DNA from: Chloroflexota bacterium
GTDB lineage: Bacteria > Chloroflexota > Limnocylindria > Limnocylindrales > CSP1-4
Length of the DNA stretch: 33,809 nucleotides
NCBI GenBank assembly: GCA_021785175.1
Contig: JAJYGH010000080.1
Span: 1 to 33,809 of the forward strand
Direction: 5' to 3'
Shown: positions 21,432-29,700 of the stretch, piece after piece
Numbering within the stretch: position 1 is the stretch's first letter
How the letters are laid out: every line of letters begins with the position of its first letter
Made by a program: the position numbers and the translations under genes
The notes under the pieces: generated by a model
What the model saw: only the letters and a program-made list of their open reading frames with translations
What the model was told of the DNA's origin: nothing
The model's database searches: none

Positions 21432-21878
21432 GTGATCCCCGGGTTCCTCTCCCCCTGGCGTGACGGCATGCTGCGCCGAACGGCCGCCGCGCTCGCCGGC
21501 CCGGCGCTCGCACTGGCGCTGACCGCGGCGATCGCGGCGCCGGGCCTGGCAGCCCCGCCGCTCCGCGGCGCGCCAGGAGCGACGGACGCGCCTGTCGCGG
21601 CCCTTCGCCAGACACCCGCCACGGCTGCGGCCCTCCCGGGCGCGTCGACATCACCCGGCGCCGGTGCGGCCGCACCCGCAGCCGCAGCATCGGGCGCGGG
21701 GCCAGCCGGATCCGGGTCGACAGCATCCGCGGCGCCGGTCGCGGGCGGAGACACGCGCTCGAGCGGTACGCCGCCCAGCTTCGTCGGCCAGCCCGTCCTC
21801 GCGGCGATCGGCGTCATCGTGCTCGGGCTGCTGACCGCGGCCGCCGCGGCCGCCTACGTCCGCCTGAGCCAGCGCTGA
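21432..21878 (+). CDS. Exported Ala/Gly/Pro-rich protein with C-terminal membrane anchor
   Basis: A 148-residue protein of unknown function. An N-terminal signal-type segment (residues ~14-41, from MLRRTAAALAGPALALALTA, with a possible cleavage after GLAA) is followed by ~75 residues of Ala/Ser/Gly/Pro low complexity. A C-terminal membrane segment (~residues 118-142) then ends in a basic tail, RLSQR. The layout, with a signal, disordered spacer, membrane helix and short basic tail, resembles a small surface-anchored protein. GTG at 21432 is supported by the adjacent -10; ATG at 21468 would remove 12 residues and still leave the signal segment. Confidence 0.6.
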   Translation: MIPGFLSPWRDGMLRRTAAALAGPALALALTAAIAAPGLAAPPLRGAPGATDAPVAALRQTPATAAALPGASTSPGAGAAAPAAAASGAGPAGSGSTASAAPVAGGDTRSSGTPPSFVGQPVLAAIGVIVLGLLTAAAAAAYVRLSQR

Positions 21879-21886
21879 TCGTCGAG

Positions 21887-21892
21887 TACCAT
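21887..21892 (+). promoter_or_regulatory. -10 element TACCAT, leaderless type
   Basis: TACCAT ends 6 nt before the GTG at 21899. There is no Shine-Dalgarno sequence. Confidence 0.5.
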
Positions 21893-21898
21893 CGCGCC

Positions 21899-22684
21899 GT
21901 GTCCCGACCCCGGATCGCCATCACGCTCGCCGATCCCGCTCGCGCCCGCGACAAGGCCGCAGCGCGCCTGAAGAACGAGCTGTACCTCGATACCGTGCGG
22001 CGTGCCGACGGAGAGCCGGTCGGGCTTGACGCCACGACGGCGGAACGGCTCGCGGCCGAGATCGTGGCACGGGCGGATGGCGTCCTCCTGAGCGGCGGCG
22101 CGGACCTCGACCCGGCGCTCTACGGCGAGGCGCCCGACGGGACGGTCGGGGTGCGCCGCGATCGCGATCGGCTGGACCTTGCCGCGTGGCGGGCAGCCGG
22201 GGAACGGCGCGCGCCCGTGCTCGGGATCTGCCGCGGGCTGCAGGCGATCAACGTGTTCATGGGCGGCAGGCTCGTTCAGCACGTCGACGGACACCAGGGG
22301 CCGAGCTTCGGCGAGGGCGATCCCGTCATCCACCGGTTCACGCTCGTGCCCGGCTCGCGCCTCGCCCGGATCGTCGATCGCGAGGGTGGGGACGGCGCAC
22401 ACGCCGGCGGGATCACCGCCTCCGGGCCGGTGTCGTTCGCCGTGAATTCGTACCACCACCAGGCCGTTCGACCGCCCGACCTCGCTCCGGGCCTCGTGGC
22501 GGCGGGGTTCGCCGACGACGGCGACCGGGGGCCGCTGGTCGAGGCGCTGGAATCGGCTGACGACCGATGGATCGTGGGGGTCCAGTTCCATCCGGAGCGC
22601 GTCGAGACCACGCCACCCGCGTTCGAGCGGCTCTTCGCCGCGTTCGTCGCCGCGGCCGACGAGTCGCCCTCGCACCGCGACTGA
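21899..22684 (+). CDS. Gamma-glutamyl-gamma-aminobutyrate hydrolase-like (peptidase C26)
   Basis: A 261-residue class I glutamine-amidotransferase-fold hydrolase. The nucleophile is C111 in PVLGICRGLQAINVFMGG, and the His/Glu partners are H231 and E233 in GVQFHPE. SGGADLDP (~65-72) and the NSYHHQAV block are typical of the PuuD/C26 group, which cleaves gamma-glutamyl bonds in putrescine or other amine degradation. No polyamine genes lie nearby, so the substrate is open. It converges with the amino-acid ABC operon, with 26 bp between stops that include a small CCTGG/CCAGG stem (22686-22698). Confidence 0.9.
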   Translation: MSRPRIAITLADPARARDKAAARLKNELYLDTVRRADGEPVGLDATTAERLAAEIVARADGVLLSGGADLDPALYGEAPDGTVGVRRDRDRLDLAAWRAAGERRAPVLGICRGLQAINVFMGGRLVQHVDGHQGPSFGEGDPVIHRFTLVPGSRLARIVDREGGDGAHAGGITASGPVSFAVNSYHHQAVRPPDLAPGLVAAGFADDGDRGPLVEALESADDRWIVGVQFHPERVETTPPAFERLFAAFVAAADESPSHRD

Positions 22685-22710
22685 CCCTGGCTGCCAGGCT
22701 GGGCGTCGGC

Positions 22711-23496
22711 CTAGAGGCGCCCCGCGTCCACGATCCGCTGAAGGAACTGCTGCGTCCGCCCCTCGCGCGGGCGGCTGAAGATCTCGGCGGGCGGCCCCTG
22801 CTCGAGGATGACGCCGTTGTCGAGGAAGCACACGCGCGTGGCGATATCGCGCGCGAACCCCATCTCGTGGGTCGCGATCAGCATGGTCATCCCGCCCCGC
22901 GCCAGCTCGCGGATGACGTTGAGGACTTCGGCGACCAGCTCCGGGTCGAGCGCGCTCGTGATCTCGTCGAGCAGCAGAAGGTCGGGCTCCATCGCCAGCG
23001 CCCGGACGATCGCCACCCGTTGCTGCTGGCCCCCCGACAGCCGGTCCGGGAAGTCGTCGCGCTTGTCGGCCAGCCCGAACCGATCGAGCAGGCCGAGCGC
23101 CCGCTCGACGGACTCCCCGTGTGACATCCCGAGCACCCTGCGCGGCGCCAGCGTGACGTTCGAGAGGACGCTCATGTGCGGGAACAGGTTGAACGACTGG
23201 AAGACGATCCCGATCCGGCGGCGCACGCGGTTGACATCGACCGAGGGCCGCGTGATCTCCTCCCCTTCAAGAAACACGCGCCCGGATTCGAGCGGCTCGA
23301 GGAGATTGATGCACCGGAGGAGCGTCGACTTGCCGGACCCGGACGCGCCGATCAGGCAGACGACATCATGTTCTGCGAGTTCGAGATCGATGCCGCGCAG
23401 GACGCGGGCGTCCCCGAACGACTTCCACACGCCCTCGACGCGGAGGGCCGGTCCCCGGTGGTCGGGGCGCGCGTCGGGCGAGATCCCGGAGGGCAT
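22711..23496 (-). CDS. Polar amino-acid ABC transporter ATP-binding protein
   Basis: A 261-residue ATPase of the GlnQ/HisP class. Walker A is GASGSGKST (50-58), the Q-loop FQSFNLFPHMSVLSNVTLAP, the signature LSGGQQQR, Walker B LLLLDEITSALDPE and the switch THEMGFARD. Walker B has Ile where most have Pro (DEIT for DEPT), a variant I know from this subfamily. The ATG at 23496 overlaps the permease stop (TGATG). It drives the permease and lipoprotein encoded upstream in the operon. Confidence 0.95.
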   Translation of the reverse strand: MPSGISPDARPDHRGPALRVEGVWKSFGDARVLRGIDLELAEHDVVCLIGASGSGKSTLLRCINLLEPLESGRVFLEGEEITRPSVDVNRVRRRIGIVFQSFNLFPHMSVLSNVTLAPRRVLGMSHGESVERALGLLDRFGLADKRDDFPDRLSGGQQQRVAIVRALAMEPDLLLLDEITSALDPELVAEVLNVIRELARGGMTMLIATHEMGFARDIATRVCFLDNGVILEQGPPAEIFSRPREGRTQQFLQRIVDAGRL

Positions 23497-24383
23497 CACC
23501 GCGCGCCCGCGAGGGACCGCCGCCGATCTCGCGCGATCAGCACGTCGACAAGCCGCGCGAGCGGGATCGTGATGACGAGGAACACGAGCGCGGTCACGAA
23601 GTACGGCGTGTAGTTGAACGCCGCGGCCTGGTCGATCTGCGACTGTCGGAAGATCTCGACGACGCCGATGTAGGACACGAGCACGGTGTCCTTCTGCAGC
23701 CCGATGAAGTCGTTGAGGAGCGGCGGGATGACGCGGCGGATCGCCTGGGGCAGCACGACGTAGCGCAGTGCCTGGAACTCGCTCAGGCCCAGCGACCGCG
23801 CCGCCGCTTCCTGGCTCGGGTGCACCGACTGGATCCCGGCACGGTAGACCTCGGACACGTACGCCGAGTACACGAGGGTCAGTGAGACCACGGCCCAGAC
23901 GAACGTGCTGTTCGGGACGCCCGGGATCTGGAGGGCCGGGATGCCGAAGCCCAGGATGTAGATGATCAGGATGCCCGGGACCGCCCGGAACACGTCGGCG
24001 TAGACCGTGGCGAGGAGGCGAAGCGGGAAGAACACGGGGCCCGGGAGGCTTCGGAGCACCGCGAGGATCAACGCCAGCACGAGGATGAAGACCTCGGCGA
24101 CGCAGAACAGCTGGATGTTGACCCAGAACGCTGGCACGATGTCCGGCACCGACTCTGCCCAGATCGCGCCGTTGAAGAACGAGCGCTGGACGTCGGGCCA
24201 GTTCGGAGCGTGGACGACGATCCACCCGACCGCGCCGAAGAAGACCGCGGTGCTGCCGAGCGCCACGAGCGTCGACCGGAGCGCGGAGCGGTCGTAGCGG
24301 CGCGCCGGAGGCGGGGGCCCGCCGGACGCCAGGGACATGAGGTCCCCGGTGTCGACGGGCCCTGCTGCCAGAGATCCGCTCAC
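23496..24383 (-). CDS. Polar amino-acid ABC transporter permease
   Basis: A 295-residue inner-membrane permease of the HisMQ family. A cytoplasmic N-terminus of ~38 residues is followed by an extra segment (LGSTAVFFGAVGWIVV), a long loop, and then the canonical segments. The ATPase-contact EAA loop reads QEAAARSLGLSEFQALRYVVLPQAIRR with PPLLNDFIGLQKDT after it. It starts with GTG 34 nt after the lipoprotein stop. The extra N-terminal segment and loop make it longer than the ~220-residue family norm. It forms a homodimer or pairs with an unlinked partner, since only one permease gene is present. Confidence 0.93.
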   Translation of the reverse strand: MSGSLAAGPVDTGDLMSLASGGPPPPARRYDRSALRSTLVALGSTAVFFGAVGWIVVHAPNWPDVQRSFFNGAIWAESVPDIVPAFWVNIQLFCVAEVFILVLALILAVLRSLPGPVFFPLRLLATVYADVFRAVPGILIIYILGFGIPALQIPGVPNSTFVWAVVSLTLVYSAYVSEVYRAGIQSVHPSQEAAARSLGLSEFQALRYVVLPQAIRRVIPPLLNDFIGLQKDTVLVSYIGVVEIFRQSQIDQAAAFNYTPYFVTALVFLVITIPLARLVDVLIARDRRRSLAGAR

Positions 24384-24417
24384 GCCGTCCCGAAGACCGC
24401 GGGTGGGACCGCAGGCA

Positions 24418-25464
24418 CTACGGCTGCAGGACCGGTGCGCTCGCCTTGTCCGACAGCCACTCCTTGGTGATCTGGTCGAGCGTGCCGTCCGCCTTCAGCG
24501 ACGTGATGGCCTGGTTCACGCACGTCGTGAGCGGGCTGCCCTTGGCGAGAACGAGGCTGAAGTGCTCGGCGTCCGGCCCGGGCGTGACGGGCAACTGCCC
24601 GACGATCTGCGCCAGGGCGTTCCCCTTGGAGTCGACGATCTGCGCTGCCGTGATGTAGAAGGCAGTCGGCAGGTCGGTCACGATCCCGTCGATCTGCCTG
24701 GCCTTGAGTGCCGCGATCGCGTCGTCGTTCGAGCTGTACACGGAGATGGACGCGGTCGGCTGAATGACGCTCTTGATCGCCGTGTAGGCCGTCGTGCCCT
24801 GCATCGCGCCCAGCTTGTACGTCCGGAGGTCACCGATGGTCTTCGCCGACGTGATCGGGTTGCCCTTCATGCCGACGATCGACTGGGCGACGTAGTAGTA
24901 GCCGTCCGACATGTCGACGGCCTGCGCGCGCTGCGGCGTGTACGACACCTGGGCGAGGTAGAAGTCAAACGCCTTCTTCCCCGGCGCGTACGAGTTGTCG
25001 AACGGAACGACGGTCCACTTGACCTCGCTCTGCGAGTAGCCGAGCTCTCCGGCCACCGCGTACGCGACCGCGCTCTCGAAGCCCTGGCCGTTCGTCGGAT
25101 CGCCGAGCTTCCACGGCTTCGGCGCCGTGCTCGCGTCAGGCTGGAAATACGGCGGGTAGGCGGGGTTGTCCGTGCCGATCGTGAGCGTGCCGCTCGTCAG
25201 CGTCTGCGCCTGGCCCTTCATGCAGCTCGCCGAGATCGCGATCGGGGACGCCGCCGCCTGGCTCGCCGCGGCGCTGGCGGCCGCGCTCGGGGCCGTGCTG
25301 GCCGCGGCGCTGGGTGCCGCGCTCGCCGCGGCGCTGGCGGCCGCGCTCGCCACCGGGGCGGAGCTGGCCGGAGCGGCGGTCGGCGCGGTCGTCGCGCCCG
25401 TGCCGCACGCGGCGACCAGCAGTGTCGTCAGCAGGACGGTCGGCAGGCGGAACCTGGAGAACAT
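24418..25464 (-). CDS. Substrate-binding lipoprotein of the amino-acid ABC transporter
   Basis: A 348-residue family 3 solute-binding protein. The lipobox LVAAC puts the lipid on C20, tethering it outside the membrane. Residues ~22-75 are an Ala/Ser/Thr/Pro repeat tether. The binding domain begins at TLTIGTDNPAYPPY, has GFESAVAYAVAGELGY, and contains the ligand-contact strings IGDLRTYKLGAMQGTTAY and IDGIVTDLPTA. Specificity is probably polar or acidic amino acids. The ATG at 25464 has an excellent GGAGGAGGT 4 nt upstream, in contrast to the leaderless genes nearby. First gene of the operon with the permease and ATPase. Confidence 0.94.
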   Translation of the reverse strand: MFSRFRLPTVLLTTLLVAACGTGATTAPTAAPASSAPVASAAASAAASAAPSAAASTAPSAAASAAASQAAASPIAISASCMKGQAQTLTSGTLTIGTDNPAYPPYFQPDASTAPKPWKLGDPTNGQGFESAVAYAVAGELGYSQSEVKWTVVPFDNSYAPGKKAFDFYLAQVSYTPQRAQAVDMSDGYYYVAQSIVGMKGNPITSAKTIGDLRTYKLGAMQGTTAYTAIKSVIQPTASISVYSSNDDAIAALKARQIDGIVTDLPTAFYITAAQIVDSKGNALAQIVGQLPVTPGPDAEHFSLVLAKGSPLTTCVNQAITSLKADGTLDQITKEWLSDKASAPVLQP

Positions 25465-25523
25465 GCGCACCTCCTCCAACTCCCGCGCATGCCCCCGGCG
25501 CGGGCGTACCTCCCCCAACGCGC

Positions 25524-25529
25524 AGTGTA
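25524..25529 (-). promoter_or_regulatory. -10 element of the amino-acid ABC operon
   Basis: TACACT on the minus strand, about 60 nt before the lipoprotein ATG. The -35 is weak. The rest of the 218-bp gap to 25682 shows no gene or repeat. Confidence 0.4.
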
Positions 25530-25682
25530 GCCGCGACGGTTGGCCCACTTGCGCCGCGACCGACGAACGCGACGCGGGAAGCGTCCCGCAGCGAGCCCGC
25601 AGCGGAGGCGCGCCTTCGGATCGCCGCGGCACGTGAACGATCGAGGTCCAGTCAGCGCGACGGATCGGGCCTCCGCACAGCG

Positions 25683-26624
25683 TCAGCGCCTGCTGCCGTC
25701 CCGCCGCACCGACACGCGATCCCCGACGCGGAGCCCGAGTGCCGTCGCCGCGTTCCCCTGGTCGATCGCGACGCACAGGCGACCATGCGAATCCTCGTAC
25801 AGGAGCGGCTCGCCCGGCGGGACCGACCCGAACGTCTGCTGCCAGGTGAGCTCGATCGCGGGGCGGGCGGACGTGAGCCGGTCGTCGTCGAGGGCCGGCT
25901 CGCGCGGCGGGACCTCGACGCGGAGCGGGTCGCCGGCGGTGAGCGGGCCGAGCGCCGCCTCCAGGTCGGACGGCTCCCCCGCGAGCTTGACGTTCCCGAA
26001 CGTGTCCACGTACGTCACGCTCGTGCCGAGCTCTCCGCGGACGATGGTCGGCTCGGGGAGATCGAGGCGCACGAGGCCGGTCGGGTCGATCGCGGGGCCG
26101 AACGCCTCGAGCGGCACGCCGAGCGCGAGGTGCGCGCCCGCGGGCGCGAAGACGTCCCGACCGTGGAACGAGGCGCTGACGACCGGGAGGCGGTACTCCG
26201 TGGACTCCAGCGCGTGGACGGCGACGACCCCGCCGAGGCGCTCGGCCGCGGGCATCAGGAGACCGTTGTCGGGGCCCACGAGGACATCCCCACGCACGAC
26301 GCGGATCCCGATCGCCCGGCGCGACGTCCCGACGCCGGGATCGATCACGGCGACATGCGTCCCGACCGGCAGGTACGGCAGCGCGGCCCACAGCACGAGG
26401 GCACCGTCGAGGATCGAGAACTTGGTGACCTCGTGCGTGACGTCGAGGACGCGCGCCCGGGGCGCGATGCCGAGGATGACACCGCGGCAGATCGCGGGCC
26501 AGGGATCGCGCTCGCCGAAGTCGGTGGTCAGGCTGACGAGCGGGCCGGAGTCCATCGGCGCGCATCGGTCGAGCGCTCGTTCGGCTGCGGGCGTGAGCAC
26601 CGGATGGAGGAAGGTGCGGGGCAT
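25683..26624 (-). CDS. SAM hydroxide adenosyltransferase (SAM chlorinase/fluorinase family)
   Basis: A 313-residue protein of the DUF62 family, which splits S-adenosylmethionine with water to adenosine and methionine. The N-terminal domain starts at residue ~28 with VSLTTDFGERDPW (catalytic Asp area), then VIDPGVGTSRRAIG, LVGPDNGLLMPA and SFHGRDVFAPAGAHLA. The C-terminal beta domain has YVDTFGNVKLA and IDQGNAATALGL. Halogenases of the family carry an extra loop that I do not see, so the hydroxide-using activity is more likely. The ATG at 26624 is supported by a TAGGAT 6 nt upstream. The first ~24 residues are outside the fold. Its start codon is only 32 bp from that of the divergent membrane protein. 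Confidence 0.92.
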   Translation of the reverse strand: MPRTFLHPVLTPAAERALDRCAPMDSGPLVSLTTDFGERDPWPAICRGVILGIAPRARVLDVTHEVTKFSILDGALVLWAALPYLPVGTHVAVIDPGVGTSRRAIGIRVVRGDVLVGPDNGLLMPAAERLGGVVAVHALESTEYRLPVVSASFHGRDVFAPAGAHLALGVPLEAFGPAIDPTGLVRLDLPEPTIVRGELGTSVTYVDTFGNVKLAGEPSDLEAALGPLTAGDPLRVEVPPREPALDDDRLTSARPAIELTWQQTFGSVPPGEPLLYEDSHGRLCVAIDQGNAATALGLRVGDRVSVRRDGSRR

Positions 26625-26630
26625 GAGCCG

Positions 26631-26636
26631 ATCCTA
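26631..26636 (-). promoter_or_regulatory. -10 element TAGGAT, leaderless type
   Basis: TAGGAT on the minus strand ends 6 nt before the ATG at 26624. Its -35 would lie inside the divergent gene at 26657. Confidence 0.5.
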
Positions 26637-26644
26637 GCCGACCG

Positions 26645-26650
26645 TACACT
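26645..26650 (+). promoter_or_regulatory. -10 element TACACT, leaderless type
   Basis: TACACT ends 6 nt before the GTG at 26657. It is 8 bp from the opposing -10, so its -35 would lie inside the gene at 26624. Confidence 0.5.
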
Positions 26651-26656
26651 TCGGCC

Positions 26657-28066
26657 GTGCGCGTTCGTGCCATCCATCTCCGGCTGCTTGCCTCGGTCGC
26701 GGCGCTCCTGTGGGGCGCGGCCACGATCGCGGTGCTCGTCGCGTACCACCCGGGCGTGCCGGTGGCGCCACTCGTCGCCGCCACCCCGATCGTGGGGCTC
26801 GGGGCGTCGCTGGCCGCCCTCGCGTGGCCGCCGGTCGTGCGGAGCAACCGGGCGGCCGCAGCAGTCGGCTGGCTCGGCATCCTCGAACTGCTGCTGCTCG
26901 GTCCGTCGGTCGGCGACCTCATCACGTCGCTGCTGCAGCAGAGCGCGACCCCGTTCCTGCCCTCCGCGGAGGACGCGTACGGGTGGTTCGCCGCGCTCGC
27001 CACCGCCGCCCTGTTCGCCGGGATCGGGCTCTCGCGCCGCGTCCTCGGTCCCGGATCGCTCCGGCAGGCGCGGCTCGGGCTCGCGCTCCTGCTCGCGGTG
27101 GCGATGCTCGGCGTCGGATCCGGCATCTCCGGCGTGGCGGCGCTCGCGACCGCGCTGGCATACGCGCCGCGCGCGGCGACGACCCTGGCTGCCGCCACGC
27201 CCCCGGCGACCGGTTCCGCGCCGGCCACCTCGGCGGCTCCGCCGACCCCCGCCGCTTCGGCCGTAACCGCCGCTTCGGGCCCTGCGGCACATTCGGAAGG
27301 TGGGTCGCGCACGGCCGGGGCCACGACGAATCCGCGGGCGTCGGCCGCTATCGTGCTGCCGCCATCGTGCACGGAACCCGTGCAGCCGGTCGCGAATGCG
27401 ACCGTCACCGAGACCGCTTCGTCGAGGGTGGACGGGCGCGAGATCGGGTCGATCGATCTCGCGGGCGTCCGATCGGGGCAACTGGAGCGATGGACCGCCA
27501 CGCTGTCGGGCTGGCCGGTCGAGCAGGCCGGCGAGCCGTCCCGGCTCGCCTACGTTCGCACCAGGTCGGGGGCATGGCTCAGCTCCGACGGCGGCGGTTG
27601 GGTCTCGGAGCCGCTCGACGAGGAGATCGTCCCGTACGTGCCGATCGGGGCGACGCCCGCGCCCGACATCGTGCGTGCGCGGCAGACGCTCGACACCGAG
27701 GTGATCGAGGTGGCGCTGGCCGGCGGGGCACGTCTGGCGGCCGAGGACGTCGGGCTCGAGGTCATCGGGAACGCGACGGCACGGCACTGCCGGCTCCTGA
27801 CCGGCGGCTCGATCGCGACCCAGGCCTTCCGGCCGCTCCGCTGGTTGCTCGGCCAGGCCCCGCTCGCCAACGGCGAGTCCATCGCCGACTGGCGTGGCAA
27901 CCTCGACTGGTGGGTGCTCGACAACGGTACGCTCGCGATGGCCTCGGTCTCCGTCCAGGGGCTCGTACCGGGCGGCTGGCCGAGCGGACTGCAGGCCGTG
28001 CTGCAGGCGACGCTGACCGTGCGGCCGCTGTCGTCGGCGCCGGTCATCCAGGCTCCCCCGGCATGA
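26657..28066 (+). CDS. Membrane protein with extracytoplasmic domain, unknown function
   Basis: A 469-residue protein I cannot assign. Five hydrophobic segments lie at residues ~7-30, 37-58, 67-90, 107-126 and 139-170. An Ala/Thr/Pro/Ser linker (~172-230) leads to a soluble domain of about 230 residues (DGREIGSIDLAGVRSGQLERW, WGVEP-like strands, RHCRLLTGG, NLDWWVLDNGTLAMASVSVQG). The last part resembles the beta-sandwich ligand-binding regions of surface lipoproteins, but no family is recognised. Two cysteines in the soluble domain (PSCTEP, RHCRLL) could form a disulfide. GTG at 26657 follows the -10 element. Its stop overlaps the WYL regulator start (ATGA). Confidence 0.65.
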   Translation: MRVRAIHLRLLASVAALLWGAATIAVLVAYHPGVPVAPLVAATPIVGLGASLAALAWPPVVRSNRAAAAVGWLGILELLLLGPSVGDLITSLLQQSATPFLPSAEDAYGWFAALATAALFAGIGLSRRVLGPGSLRQARLGLALLLAVAMLGVGSGISGVAALATALAYAPRAATTLAAATPPATGSAPATSAAPPTPAASAVTAASGPAAHSEGGSRTAGATTNPRASAAIVLPPSCTEPVQPVANATVTETASSRVDGREIGSIDLAGVRSGQLERWTATLSGWPVEQAGEPSRLAYVRTRSGAWLSSDGGGWVSEPLDEEIVPYVPIGATPAPDIVRARQTLDTEVIEVALAGGARLAAEDVGLEVIGNATARHCRLLTGGSIATQAFRPLRWLLGQAPLANGESIADWRGNLDWWVLDNGTLAMASVSVQGLVPGGWPSGLQAVLQATLTVRPLSSAPVIQAPPA

Positions 28067-29211
28067 GCATCGGCCGCGCGGCACGGGCCGCCCACCCCGA
28101 ACCTGATGGTGCACTCCAGCCTCGTGGAACCGACACGGGAGGGGTGGGTGGCGGCCGCGAGCCCATCCCGGGCGTTTCGAACGGGATGCGGGCGCCGGGC
28201 AGCGACCGGGCCGGTCTCAAGTGGGATCGCTCGGCGCGCTACCTGAAGATCGCGCGGGTGCTGCACCAGCACAGGGACGGGATCGGGGCGGCCGCGATCG
28301 CGGACCTCGTCGGGGTGTCGAAACGGACGGTCTACCGCGACCTCGAGGCGATGGAGCGCGACGCGGGACTGCCGATCTGGCAGGACGGCGGCCGGTACGG
28401 GCTGGAGGAGGACGCGTTCCTGCCGCCGCTCGACCTCACGCTCCACGAGGCGATGACGCTCTTCCTCGCCGCACGCGCCCTCGCGAAGGCGAGCGACGAG
28501 TACGACAGCGAGCTGATCGGCGCGTTCGTGAAGCTCGCGGCGATCCTGCCGCCGGTCCTCGCGGATCACGTACAGGCAACGACCGACATCGTCGCCAAGC
28601 GCCCGCCGGACGCGCGGTTCACGCGCGTGTTCCGGACACTGAGCGAGGGTTGGGCACGCGGCCGGGTGGTCGAGATCGACTATGACGCGGCCGCGTACGA
28701 CCCCTCGCGCGGCGTTCGGCACGCCCGTGTCCGGCCGTACGCGATCGAGCCGTCGGCGCTGACGCACGCGCTGTACCTGATCGGGTGGGACGAGGAACGG
28801 CGCGGAGAGCGGACGTTCAAGGTCGAGCGCATCCGCGAGGCGTCGCTGACGCCCGCCACGTTCGACTCGTCCGAGGGCGCCGGCGCCGCGGCCCACCTGG
28901 CGCGCGGCTGGGACGTGATCGCCGACCAGCCGCTGCAGGCGGTTGCGATCCGGTTCTCGCCGGCGGTCGCGCGCCGCGTTGCGGAGACGCGCTGGCACGC
29001 CAGCCAGGTGCTGGAGCCCCGGGCGGATGGATCGGTCGTGTGGCGCGGCCGGGTGGCCGGGCTGTCCGAGATCCAGGTCTGGATCCTCGGGTGGGGCCCG
29101 GACGCCGAGGTGCTCGAACCGCCGGAGCTGCGGAAGGAGGTGGCGGATCAGCTGCGGCGGGCAGCCGAGCGGTACGAAGGTGACGAGGGCGGGCCCGCGG
29201 TCACGCGCTGA
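28063..29211 (+). CDS. WYL-domain transcriptional regulator
   Basis: A 382-residue DNA-binding protein. An HTH of the DeoR/HTH-11 type sits at ~55-115 (ARVLHQHRDGIGAAAIADL, SKRTVYRDLEAMER). The WYL ligand-sensing domain covers ~200-270 (RVVEIDYDAAAYDPSRGVR, ALYLIGWDEERRGERTFKVERI), and a WCX-type C-terminus follows (SEIQVWILGWGPDAEVLEPPELRKEV). WYL proteins often sense nucleotides or nucleic acids and control stress or defence genes. The first ~45 residues are Gly/Pro-rich and unconserved; ATG at 28186 is an alternative start that removes them. It is coupled to the membrane-protein gene by a 4-nt overlap, suggesting joint function or autoregulation. Confidence 0.9.
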   Translation: MSIGRAARAAHPEPDGALQPRGTDTGGVGGGREPIPGVSNGMRAPGSDRAGLKWDRSARYLKIARVLHQHRDGIGAAAIADLVGVSKRTVYRDLEAMERDAGLPIWQDGGRYGLEEDAFLPPLDLTLHEAMTLFLAARALAKASDEYDSELIGAFVKLAAILPPVLADHVQATTDIVAKRPPDARFTRVFRTLSEGWARGRVVEIDYDAAAYDPSRGVRHARVRPYAIEPSALTHALYLIGWDEERRGERTFKVERIREASLTPATFDSSEGAGAAAHLARGWDVIADQPLQAVAIRFSPAVARRVAETRWHASQVLEPRADGSVVWRGRVAGLSEIQVWILGWGPDAEVLEPPELRKEVADQLRRAAERYEGDEGGPAVTR

Positions 29212-29361
29212 GCAGATCGGCCGGAAGCCCGCGTCCTCCGTCCTGCGCCGCGGTTCCTGAGAGGCGCCCGCGAAGCGTGGCGGACCGCGCCGAGCGCAAT
29301 CGCGTGCCGGGGTTCTGCCAGGTTGTCGGCAGACGTCCGTTGATGCAGCCGCGGCGCCGGA

Positions 29362-29666
29362 GCGGGCCGCATCTCCTGCCAGATTCTCACCGGCGGTCGG
29401 TTCCGCAGGTCGCGGGGCCAGCGCGGGCCGCATCTCCTGCCAGATTCTCACCGGCGGTCGGTTCCGCAGGTCGCGGGGCCAGCGCGGGCCGCATCTCCTG
29501 CCAGATTCTCACCGGCGGTCGGTTACGCAGGTCGCGGGGCCAGCGCGGGCCGCATCTCCTGCCAGATTCTCACCGGCGGTCGGTTACGCAGGTCGCGGGG
29601 CCAGCGCGGGCCGCATCTCCTGCCAGATTCTCACCGACGGTCGGTTCCGCAGGTCGCGGGGCCAGA
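29362..29666. repeat. 61-bp tandem repeat, five copies
   Basis: Units start at 29362, 29423, 29484, 29545 and 29606 with an exact 61-bp period. Each holds ATCTCCTGCCAGATTCTCAC and a later CGCAGGTCGCGGGGCC. Variants are few (GGTTCC or GGTTAC, CGGCGG or CGACGG). Possible short stems are ACCG/CGGT and CCGC/GCGG, the second broken in the GGTTAC units. The repeat lies in the 810-bp gap between convergent genes (29212-30021) and opens spurious frames on both strands. Confidence 0.95.
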
Positions 29667-29700
29667 CGGGTGGCCGGTGAGTGGCAATCGGCCCGGAGCG

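Noticed and set aside
25233-25370. Ala/Ser repeat in the lipoprotein as a separate repeat element
   Set aside because: It is an ordinary low-complexity tether of a lipoprotein; noted in the gene entry.
25314-27266. 650-codon plus-strand frame
   Set aside because: It spans the promoters and parts of three supported genes in the wrong frame and is rich in Arg/Ser/Pro.
29362-29666. CRISPR array
   Set aside because: The 61-bp units are directly adjacent with no variable spacers and no cas genes are nearby.
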